Part shown: positions 28,873 to 36,191 of the stretch, one piece after another
How the letters are laid out: the number at the start of each line of letters is the position of its first letter
Position numbering within the stretch: position 1 is the stretch's first letter
NCBI RefSeq assembly: GCF_002899895.1
Contig: NZ_PPEI02000002.1
Span: forward strand, 62,001 to 126,000
Direction: 5' to 3'
Length of the DNA: 64,000 nucleotides
From: Chryseobacterium oncorhynchi
GTDB lineage: Bacteria > Bacteroidota > Bacteroidia > Flavobacteriales > Weeksellaceae
Notes under the pieces: generated by a model
The model's database searches: none
Told to the model about the DNA's origin: nothing
The model's input: only the letters and a program-made list of their open reading frames with translations
Made by a program: the position numbers and the translations under genes

Positions 28873-29097
28873 CTACAAGAAATTTTTTTTCCATTTTGCT
28901 ACGGTGTTCCGGCTCAATTTAAAATGACTTGCTAATTGGCTATTATTGAGTTGTTGTTCTTTCTGATAATCCAACATTTCCAGAATGTCAGACTTGTTGT
29001 AGGACCTGTGTTTTCGGTTTTCAGATTCCGTTTCTTTGTTGGGGATTCCGAAAATTTTCTTGTTCAGTTCAATGATTTCAATGGCTGACAAGTATTG
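28873..29097 (-). pseudogene. 5'-truncated third copy of the small HTH gene
   Basis: The minus-strand frame reads KQYLSAIEIIELNKKIFG, then RSYNKSDILEMLDYQKEQ and an HTH (NNSQLASHFKLSRNTVAKWK). It is clearly homologous to residues about 36-108 of the 28402-28728 protein. Three codons before the conserved LSAI motif is an in-frame TAA, and the equivalent of the first 35 residues is not found in any upstream frame. The only in-frame start is TTG at 29091. Either a remnant or a shortened protein of 72 residues. Confidence 0.6.
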
Positions 29098-29244
29098 CTT
29101 TTACTATAAAATATAACCTAATTTTTATTTAGTAAAACATCGTATGTCGAAATTCCATAAAATAATTATAGAGTTAAAAAGTGAATTAATACGTAGAAGA
29201 GGAATTCATTTTTCTACTTAGTTCATCTAAAAAGATTTGACCTC

Positions 29245-30087
29245 CTAGCTTTTGTTCATGGTTAATCTATAACTCTTAGGTGTCATTCCTGTTTGAACTC
29301 TAAAAAAGTATGAAAAATGAGAAAAATTCTGGAATCCCAGCTCAAAAGCGATCTCCTTAATGGACTTATCAGAACTGTGTAATAATTTTTTTGCTTCTAA
29401 TAAAACCCGCTCTTTAATAAACTCTAAAGGGGAAACTCTGTATTGTTTTCTACAAATCACACCCAAATAGTTAGGCGTAATGCATAACTCTTCTGCATAG
29501 AAAGAAACACTTTTTTGGGTTTTATAATGTTTTTGCACCAATGAATGAAACTTGAAAGCCAGATTATTATGATGGGTTAAGGCAAATTTACCATATACCT
29601 CCTCTACCCATAAATTGATCATTAAAGCCAAAAGCCTTACCCTCGCATTAATAAGCTCCGGAAATATCATTTCCGAATGAATCTCCATTCGTATGGCATT
29701 GAACTCACTACTCAATTTATCATAAACTTCATCATTCGGCTGTATCATCTCGTATGTACTATGGGATGAAAAAGTATGTTTTAATGTCGGAGAAAATGTT
29801 TCAAGAATAGAATCATTGATGATGAGTCTTCTTCCCGATGCACCAGCAGGTAATTTCCATAGGTATTCCCTCTTCGGAAGATGGATAAATAACTGTTTAG
29901 AATTCAGAATGTATTTATCAATATCTGTAGTACATTCTCCTGCATTACATTCATCTAAAATAATGATGGTAAAAGAATTATCTGGAAAACGATTAAGCTC
30001 AGAAGAATTTATTTCATCCTGATAAATTACATCAATTTTCCTTTTGTCTTCATTCCCTAATTGAGATGTCATATTCTTCTCTTTCAT
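29245..30087 (-). CDS. AraC family transcriptional regulator
   Basis: 280 residues. N-terminal ligand or dimerisation domain of about 170 residues without recognised motifs, and a C-terminal AraC double HTH (about 185-278: VSFYAEELCITPNYLGVICR, and IKEIAFELGFQNFSHFSYFF with the RVQTGMTPKSYR tail). Divergent from moaA with a 202-base gap holding a candidate promoter for each side, so it could control the molybdenum cofactor operon. That link rests on position only. The alternative ATG at 30072 would remove five residues. Confidence 0.85.
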   Translation of the reverse strand: MKEKNMTSQLGNEDKRKIDVIYQDEINSSELNRFPDNSFTIIILDECNAGECTTDIDKYILNSKQLFIHLPKREYLWKLPAGASGRRLIINDSILETFSPTLKHTFSSHSTYEMIQPNDEVYDKLSSEFNAIRMEIHSEMIFPELINARVRLLALMINLWVEEVYGKFALTHHNNLAFKFHSLVQKHYKTQKSVSFYAEELCITPNYLGVICRKQYRVSPLEFIKERVLLEAKKLLHSSDKSIKEIAFELGFQNFSHFSYFFRVQTGMTPKSYRLTMNKS

Positions 30088-30221
30088 TATTCATTATTAA
30101 TACCTGCTAAATTATAAAATACTGATAAAAATATCATTAGGTTATCAAAAATTAAGCAGGTATTTCTCATTCTCCGGTTTTGACTATCCGGAATTGTGAA
30201 AAAAATATTCCCGTTTACTTA

Positions 30222-30252
30222 CAAATCTAAAAATGACCTCTTTTACGCAAAA
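30222..30252 (-). promoter_or_regulatory. Candidate promoter for the AraC gene
   Basis: Minus-strand TTTTTG (from 30252 to 30248), 18 bases, then TAGATTTG (30222-30229), an exact -7 match. Leader of about 130 bases. Confidence 0.4.
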
Positions 30253-30260
30253 ACAATCAG

Positions 30261-30268
30261 TATATTTG
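30261..30268 (+). promoter_or_regulatory. Candidate -7 box (tatatttg) for moaA
   Basis: Exact TAnnTTTG, 22 bases before the moaA ATG, with a predicted transcript start about 15 bases from the ATG. No clear -33. It lies 8 bases from the divergent AraC -33, so the two promoters would be mutually exclusive or co-regulated. Confidence 0.45.
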
Positions 30269-30289
30269 TAATAAGACACTTTATTTAAA

Positions 30290-31276
30290 ATGCTGACAGA
30301 TCAATTCGGACGAACAATAAATTACCTAAGACTGGCTGTTGTGGACCGGTGTAATCTCCGATGTACCTACTGCATGCCTGAAAATGGTCTTACCTGGATT
30401 AAACAGGAGGAATTAATGACTGATGAAGAAATGCTAAGACTCTGTTCTGTTTTTGCAGAATTAGGGGTCAATAAAGTCAGACTTACCGGAGGTGAACCTT
30501 TTGTAAGAAAGAACTGCATTGATCTTATCGGAAAAATATCTCATTTAGATGGAATTACAGATCTTAGCTTAACGACCAATGGGCTTCTTACGGGGCAGTA
30601 TATTCCGCAACTCAAGAAGTTTGAAGTGAAATCTGTTAATCTCAGTCTGGATACTTTGGATGAAGAACGCTTTTTCAGAATTACCCGCCGTAAAAGTTTT
30701 GATAAAGTAATGAAAACATTAGACTCTTTACTGGAACACGATATCAAAGTAAAGATTAACACGGTGGTAATGGAAAATCAGAATATTGAAGATATTATTC
30801 CATTGGTATTACTCACCAAGCAGCTTCCGATTGATGTACGCTTTATTGAAGAAATGCCTTTTAATGGAAATAATGCAGACATTTCTCTAAAATGGAACTA
30901 TCCTAAAATTTATCAACATATCAAAGATCATTTTCCTGAAATAGAAAAAACAGAAGACCCGAAAAGTTCTACGTCATATAACTACAAAATTCCTGGTTTT
31001 ACAGGTGATGTAGGAATTATTGCAGCGTATACCCGTTCATTTTGCGGAGACTGTAATAGAATACGAATTACCCCCTCAGGTGTGCTCAGAACTTGTTTAT
31101 ATGAAGGTACCGGTATTAATTTAAAAGATGAAATGCGTTCCGGAAAAACAAATGAAGAGCTCAAAAACATTATTGTGAATACGATACAGAATAAGCCAAA
31201 AGATGGATGGGAAGCTCAGAAATTTAATTTAACAGAGTCACAAATTCATCAATCGATGGCTACAATAGGAGGATAA
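30290..31276 (+). CDS. moaA: GTP 3',8-cyclase (molybdenum cofactor biosynthesis protein A)
   Basis: Radical SAM enzyme converting GTP to the pterin precursor of Moco. 328 residues. The N-terminal cluster C21-C25-C28 is in DRCNLRCTYCMPENG. The C-terminal second cluster is FCGDCNRIRITPSG...TCLY. It ends with the required Gly-Gly (ATIGG). Its last codons, gga gga taa, also form the Shine-Dalgarno sequence of moeA. First gene of the operon moaA-moeA-moaC-mobA-moeB. Confidence 0.97.
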   Translation: MLTDQFGRTINYLRLAVVDRCNLRCTYCMPENGLTWIKQEELMTDEEMLRLCSVFAELGVNKVRLTGGEPFVRKNCIDLIGKISHLDGITDLSLTTNGLLTGQYIPQLKKFEVKSVNLSLDTLDEERFFRITRRKSFDKVMKTLDSLLEHDIKVKINTVVMENQNIEDIIPLVLLTKQLPIDVRFIEEMPFNGNNADISLKWNYPKIYQHIKDHFPEIEKTEDPKSSTSYNYKIPGFTGDVGIIAAYTRSFCGDCNRIRITPSGVLRTCLYEGTGINLKDEMRSGKTNEELKNIIVNTIQNKPKDGWEAQKFNLTESQIHQSMATIGG

Positions 31277-31278
31277 CA

Positions 31279-32481
31279 ATGGAAATGATTACCGTACAAC
31301 AGGCAGAAGACATCGTCATGTCACAACATCAGGATTTCGGCACAGAAAAAATACCCTATGAATTGGCGTTGGGAAGAGTTTTAGCAGAGGATTTGTGTGC
31401 AGACCGAGACTTACCTCCTTTTGACAGACCCACTGTAGACGGCATTGCCATCAATTATAGTTCTTATCAAAAAGGGATTCAGTCATTTACCATTAAAGCA
31501 GTACAATCTGCAGGTGAGCCTTCTTTATCTATAGATTCGGAAAATGAGTGTATCGAAATCATGACGGGAGCAGCATTAGGTTCCTCAGTGGATACGGTTA
31601 TTCGTTATGAAGACATTTCAATAGATAATGGAACTGTAAGCATCAATATTGATGTTAAAAAAGGAAAAAACATTCATCTGAAAGCAAGGGATAAAAAACG
31701 AGGAGACATTTTGGTAAAAGCTGATCAGGTTATTACTCCTGCCATTATTGGTATCGCTTCCTCCGTTGGGCAAACTACTCTATCTGTAAAAAAACTTCCA
31801 AAAATCATCATCATATCCACAGGAGACGAGATGGTAAGTGCTGAGTCTTGTCCTACTCCTTTTCAGCTAAGACGTTCTAATGGAATTACCATACAGACCG
31901 TATTGGAAAAATATAAAATTAAGGCTGATGTGCTTCATCTTAATGATGATTATGAAGAGATCAAAAAAGAACTTTCCCGCTGCATCAACGAATATGATGT
32001 ACTTCTTATGAGTGGCGGAGTTTCTATGGGAAAATTTGATTATCTGCCAAAAGCATGTGAAGAACTGGGAATAGAGAAACTTTTTCATAAGATAAAACAA
32101 AGGCCCGGAAAACCGTTTTGGTTTGGTAAAAGCAAGAATCAGAAACTCATATTTGCATTTCCCGGCAATCCGGTTTCTGTATTTATGTGTCTGCATCGGT
32201 ATTTTATTCCCTGGTTAGAAAAATCTTTGGAAATTCCGGATTCCGGATTTCAGTTTGCTGTCTTACAAAATGACATTGATTTTCCTTTTTCACTTCAGTA
32301 TTTTGCTCAGGTAAAACTTAGGATAAACTCATCCGGACAATTAACAGCAGAATCTGTAGATACGAATGGATCTGGTGACTTTTCACATCTTGCCGATACC
32401 CATGCTTTTATAGAATTACCTATGGAACAGAATACTTTCAGAAAAGGTGAAGTTTATAAAGTATGGCGATATAATTTTTAA
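31279..32481 (+). CDS. moeA: Molybdopterin molybdenumtransferase
   Basis: Inserts molybdate into adenylated molybdopterin. 400 residues. Visible: N-terminal region with DLPPFDRPTVDGIA, the MPT-binding MoCF domain (IIIISTGDEMV, then LLMSGGVSMGKFDYLPKA) and KQRPGKPFWFGKS with FAFPGNPVSVF. The start ATG lies 2 bases after the moaA stop and 6 bases after AGGAGG. The Moco genes on this strand appear to be one transcript. Confidence 0.96.
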   Translation: MEMITVQQAEDIVMSQHQDFGTEKIPYELALGRVLAEDLCADRDLPPFDRPTVDGIAINYSSYQKGIQSFTIKAVQSAGEPSLSIDSENECIEIMTGAALGSSVDTVIRYEDISIDNGTVSINIDVKKGKNIHLKARDKKRGDILVKADQVITPAIIGIASSVGQTTLSVKKLPKIIIISTGDEMVSAESCPTPFQLRRSNGITIQTVLEKYKIKADVLHLNDDYEEIKKELSRCINEYDVLLMSGGVSMGKFDYLPKACEELGIEKLFHKIKQRPGKPFWFGKSKNQKLIFAFPGNPVSVFMCLHRYFIPWLEKSLEIPDSGFQFAVLQNDIDFPFSLQYFAQVKLRINSSGQLTAESVDTNGSGDFSHLADTHAFIELPMEQNTFRKGEVYKVWRYNF

Positions 32482-32547
32482 AATTGATTGGTGCATACAC
32501 TCATGAAAAACAGATAATTCGTGTATCTGTGGTTAAAAAATAAAACT

Positions 32548-33024
32548 ATGAAAGATTTTTCACATCTTAATAAAAAACTTGAACCTACCATCGTTAATGT
32601 AAGCGGAAAAGCAGTTACCCATCGTAAGGCTATTGCCAAGGCAACAGTAGAACTGCCCGATCATATTTTACAAAAACTCAAGGAAGGTGATTTTAAAACT
32701 CCAAAAGGATCTGTTTTCCAGACTGCAATTATTGCAGGAATCATGGCTGCAAAAAAAACAGGAGAACTTATTCCGCTTTGTCATCCGATAGGTTTGGAAA
32801 ATTGTGAAATAGATATAGAACTTACCGACAACAATGAAATTGAAATCTACTGTACTGCCGAAGTGGAAGCTAAAACAGGAATTGAGATGGAGGCACTTAC
32901 AGGGGCTTCTGTAGCGGCATTAACTATTTATGATATGTGCAAAGCCATGAGCCATGACATTACCATTAAAGAAATTAAATTAATAGAAAAATCCGGTGGA
33001 AAAAATGATTTCAGGAGAGAATAA
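32548..33024 (+). CDS. moaC: Cyclic pyranopterin monophosphate synthase
   Basis: Makes cyclic pyranopterin monophosphate from the MoaA product. 158 residues from ATG 32548 (KDFSHLNKKLEPTIVNVSGK), which matches the family start. The upstream in-frame GTG at 32521 would add nine atypical residues. Conserved motifs: AGIMAAKKTGELIPLCHPI and EMEALTGASVAALTIYDMCK, then AMSHD. It overlaps the downstream mobA by 20 bases. Confidence 0.95.
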   Translation: MKDFSHLNKKLEPTIVNVSGKAVTHRKAIAKATVELPDHILQKLKEGDFKTPKGSVFQTAIIAGIMAAKKTGELIPLCHPIGLENCEIDIELTDNNEIEIYCTAEVEAKTGIEMEALTGASVAALTIYDMCKAMSHDITIKEIKLIEKSGGKNDFRRE

Positions 33025-33610
33025 TACAATCCCGAGCATCAACGGGCTGGTGCTGGCTGGTGGCAAAAGCAGAAGAATGGGAACTGCAAAAGACTTACTC
33101 AAATGGCATGGTAAAGAACAGCGTTACTTTGCTGCAGATTTGTTAGCTTCATTTTGTGACGAGGTTTTTATCTCCTGCAGGCAAGATCAGTTGGAAAATT
33201 TTGATACAGATTATAACGCTCTTACCGACACTTTTCTGAACATGGGACCTTTTGGAGGAATTCTTTCTGCATTACGTTCTCAAAGGGATAAAGCATGGCT
33301 GGTTGTCGCTTGTGATATGCCTTTACTGGACGAAAAATCACTGCAGATCTTAATTGAATCGCGTAATCCTGAGAAAATGGCTACTACATACAAAAGCCCT
33401 TTTGATGGTTTACCAGAACCCCTAATTACGATTTGGGAACCTAAAAGCTATCCTCTTCTACTCAATTTTTTAGGAATAGGAAATACCTGTCCCAGAAAGG
33501 TTTTAATAAATAGTGATACACTTATTTTAGAACCCCATAATCCTGATGCTTTAATGAATGTAAATACTCCAGAAGAGGCTGAAAAAGCGCAAGGGTTTTT
33601 AAAGAAATAA
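33005..33610 (+). CDS. mobA: Molybdenum cofactor guanylyltransferase
   Basis: Transfers GMP to Mo-molybdopterin to give the guanine-dinucleotide cofactor used by DMSO-reductase-family enzymes such as the FdhF-like protein encoded here. 201 residues from ATG 33005; an in-frame GTG at 32996 is less likely. NTP-transferase signature LVLAGGKSRRMGTAKDLLKW, then the metal-binding VACDMPLLD and PFDGLPEPLIT. A MobA gene fits the bis-MGD type of oxidoreductase in the convergent operon. Confidence 0.93.
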   Translation: MISGENNTIPSINGLVLAGGKSRRMGTAKDLLKWHGKEQRYFAADLLASFCDEVFISCRQDQLENFDTDYNALTDTFLNMGPFGGILSALRSQRDKAWLVVACDMPLLDEKSLQILIESRNPEKMATTYKSPFDGLPEPLITIWEPKSYPLLLNFLGIGNTCPRKVLINSDTLILEPHNPDALMNVNTPEEAEKAQGFLKK

Positions 33611-33684
33611 TCAAAAATGCTCGCAATACACGATTTATATTTCCAAAAAAAACATTTATAAATCTGTAACAAAAAGAAACAATT

Positions 33685-34719
33685 ATGAGTGACTCATTTG
33701 AACGCTATCAATGCCAGATTGTTTTACCGGAATTTGGAATTTCTTCTCAGGAATTACTTAAAAATGCCAAAGTACTGATTGTAGGTATGGGAGGTCTTGG
33801 ATGTCCATCAGCACAATATCTTGCATCTTCCGGTATCGGAACAATTGGTATTGCTGATGATGATATCGTGTCTCTAAGTAATCTGCACCGGCAGATTTTG
33901 TATACTCCGGATGACATCGGTTTGTTTAAAGTAGAGGTAGCTGCTAAAAAATTGGGGCAACAAAATCCATCCATTTCGGTTAAACCTCATCGCTTAAGAG
34001 TTTCTTCTTCCAATGTAATGGATCTGATCTCAGAGTATGATTTGATTATTGAAGGAACAGATAACTTTGAAACAAAATACTTATTAAATGATGCCTGTGT
34101 ATTAGCGGGAAAACCATTGATCTATGGGGCTATTTATCAATATGAGGGTCAGGTAAGTTTTTGGAATGTATTACAAAAAGATGGTGCCTATTCTACGAAT
34201 TACCGTGATGTATTTCCCAATGTTGAGGAATCACAAATTCCTAATTGCAGAGATGGGGGTGTGATCCCTACTCTAGCCGGAATTGTAGGTTGTATGCAGG
34301 CTAATGAAGCCATCAAATATTTAACTCAATCCGAAGATATTCTAGCCGGAAAATTATGGATGATGAATGTAATGAGTGGCAAAACTCAAATAATTAAGCT
34401 AAGAAAAACCTCAGCTCCAATTACAGAACTGCAGCAAACGATTCCTTTGATAACATTTGAATATTTTAAAGAAAATCAGGAGAATTTTGAAATAATAGAC
34501 GTCCGTACAGCACAGGAACATCAGAACTTTAATATTGGCGGAAAAAATATTCCTGTAGAAGAACTGCATGATCATTTTCATACAATCTCTGCTGTCTCCC
34601 AACCCATTTTAGTGTATTGCCTGTCCGGAAAGCGAAGTTCTGAAGCTGCCAGGAAAATTAAAAAAGCTTTCCCTGACAAAGAAGTATTTTCTTTGAAAGG
34701 CGGGATTAGCAAGACGTAA
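33685..34719 (+). CDS. moeB: MoeB/ThiF-type adenylyltransferase fused to rhodanese domain
   Basis: Adenylates the C-terminal Gly-Gly of MoaD so that sulfur can be attached. 344 residues: an E1-like domain (about 1-240) with GMGGLGCPSAQYLA, DDDIVSLSNLHRQ and GTDNFETKYLLND, and a rhodanese domain (about 255-344) with active-site VYCLSGKRSS and LKGGI. The zinc-binding CxxC pairs of E. coli MoeB are not seen (NYRDVFP where CYRCLFP is expected); a lone candidate Cys remains in PNCRDGGV. It could also act as ThiF, but the operon favours MoeB. Confidence 0.88.
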   Translation: MSDSFERYQCQIVLPEFGISSQELLKNAKVLIVGMGGLGCPSAQYLASSGIGTIGIADDDIVSLSNLHRQILYTPDDIGLFKVEVAAKKLGQQNPSISVKPHRLRVSSSNVMDLISEYDLIIEGTDNFETKYLLNDACVLAGKPLIYGAIYQYEGQVSFWNVLQKDGAYSTNYRDVFPNVEESQIPNCRDGGVIPTLAGIVGCMQANEAIKYLTQSEDILAGKLWMMNVMSGKTQIIKLRKTSAPITELQQTIPLITFEYFKENQENFEIIDVRTAQEHQNFNIGGKNIPVEELHDHFHTISAVSQPILVYCLSGKRSSEAARKIKKAFPDKEVFSLKGGISKT

Positions 34720-34742
34720 CAATCTTTATTCAAAGTAAAAGA

Positions 34743-35657
34743 TCAGTCAATAATATTGTGAATTGGTTTTTGGGAGGTATTAATTTGCTCTCCGGCCAGT
34801 TCATGGATTGTTTCATCAATCATATTGCACATGCTATTCAATGCTAAGTCATTTGCCTCCGTGCCAAACGGGTCTTCAATTTCGTCTGCAATGGCTTCAA
34901 ATGCAACAAATGTATAGGCAACGAATATCACAATAAAGGGCATAAACCAACCCAGTGTATCAACCAGTCCGAAAGGCAGCAAAGAACAATAAATATACAC
35001 CGTACGATGCAATAAAACACGATAGCTGTAAGGAATTGGCGTTGAAACAATTCTCTCACATCCACCTACTACATCTGCAAGCTTATCTAAGTTTTCATCA
35101 AAGCGAGCCTGTTGTATGGTATCAATCTTACCCTGATCCTTTTCTTTTTGAACCCACTCTGCCATGAATCGCATAATGACAATCGGTTTGTACTTTGCCT
35201 TCATGATAAGATCCAGTTTACTTTCATCGAGCCTTTGCTTTAAATCCTCATAAGGATCTGTTCTTCTAAGCTGGTGTTTCAGAGCAAATATAAAAGAACT
35301 CAATAACTTAATAAATTCAGGAACCGAGGAATCATCCTTATTATTTTTCAAGGTTAAAGCCTGACGGGTTAATGAACGCGAAATATTCAACAGAGCACCC
35401 CATAATTTTCTTCCCTCCCAGAATCTATCATAACTTACATTATTACGAAAGCCTAAAAACAAAGCCAGCACAAACCCAAACAATGTTAAAGGTGCAGGAT
35501 TAAGAGGAATTTTAAATGAAAAGATAATCCCATGAAGATAAGCTACCCCGAGAGACAATATAAAAAGCAATATAAGGCGAGGCAGCAACCCTGGTAATAC
35601 AGAGCCGTGCCAAACAAAAAGCATTTTGAACCAATGTTCCTTTTTCCTTATAATCAT
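34743..35657 (-). CDS. Bestrophin family ion channel (YneE-type)
   Basis: 304 residues with bestrophin-type helices: LFVWHGSVLPGLLPRLILLF, a second membrane pair (PLTLFGFVLALFLGFRNNVSYDRFWEGRKLWG, the family hallmark) and further helices at about 215-260 (LPFGLVDTLGWFMPFIVIFV). Bacterial bestrophins form pentameric anion or cation channels. It is the last gene of the minus-strand Mo operon, 27 bases after the SUOX-like gene, and ends 23 bases from the convergent moeB stop. A role in the Mo pathway is not evident. Confidence 0.9.
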   Translation of the reverse strand: MIIRKKEHWFKMLFVWHGSVLPGLLPRLILLFILSLGVAYLHGIIFSFKIPLNPAPLTLFGFVLALFLGFRNNVSYDRFWEGRKLWGALLNISRSLTRQALTLKNNKDDSSVPEFIKLLSSFIFALKHQLRRTDPYEDLKQRLDESKLDLIMKAKYKPIVIMRFMAEWVQKEKDQGKIDTIQQARFDENLDKLADVVGGCERIVSTPIPYSYRVLLHRTVYIYCSLLPFGLVDTLGWFMPFIVIFVAYTFVAFEAIADEIEDPFGTEANDLALNSMCNMIDETIHELAGEQINTSQKPIHNIID

Positions 35658-35684
35658 ATTGTATCTCTAATCACTGTATGGAAA

Positions 35685-36170
35685 TTAATCTTTAATGTGG
35701 CCTATTGTCAAAGACTCTACCTGATAGGAACTGCGAGCAGGCTTTTTCTCTCCTTCTGCAATAATACGAAGCGGGCCTTTTTTCTCCAACAATGGTTTAC
35801 CATCTATAGTATCTGCAATAATAACATTTTTGTCGGCTATGGAAGCGTCCAGTTCTGCCAATGAAAATAAAACCCGGTATCCGTCTGTACATTTTACCAG
35901 CAAATATTTTGAAATATTTTCTCCGTGAAGTTCTTTACCGGACGGAACTCCGGCTTTCGCAAGAATATCGCCGATGGCTACGCCTGTATAAATATGTATA
36001 TTTCCATCCTTATCCTTTAATGAAGCTTCTTTTCGAGGCATTTTTGAAAGATCTGATAAAGAGAGTTCCAATGGCTGCTGCACTTCTCCTCCAACCTTTA
36101 GTTTATATTGTGACTGGGCAAAGGCAATACCAGAAGCTAAAAATAGGGTTACTAGAAATATCTTTCTCAT
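35685..36170 (-). CDS. Exported SUOX-fold molybdopterin-binding-like protein
   Basis: 161 residues with signal peptide RKIFLVTLFLASGIAFAQ. The mature part resembles the oxidoreductase molybdopterin-binding domain: LKVGGEVQQPLELSLSDLSK, TGVAIGDILAKAGVP, VKCTDGYRVLFSLAEL, then PLRIIAEGEKKPARS. It is much shorter than YedY/SUOX enzymes and only one Cys (VKCTDG) remains, so cofactor binding is uncertain. It lies 21 bases downstream of the FdhF-like gene on the same strand and may be a periplasmic partner or a domain remnant. Confidence 0.75.
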   Translation of the reverse strand: MRKIFLVTLFLASGIAFAQSQYKLKVGGEVQQPLELSLSDLSKMPRKEASLKDKDGNIHIYTGVAIGDILAKAGVPSGKELHGENISKYLLVKCTDGYRVLFSLAELDASIADKNVIIADTIDGKPLLEKKGPLRIIAEGEKKPARSSYQVESLTIGHIKD

Positions 36171-36191
36171 ATGGATAAATTATTTTAAAAG

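Noticed and set aside
30088-30289. Moco riboswitch upstream of moaA
   Set aside because: The predicted leader is about 15 bases, too short for any riboswitch.
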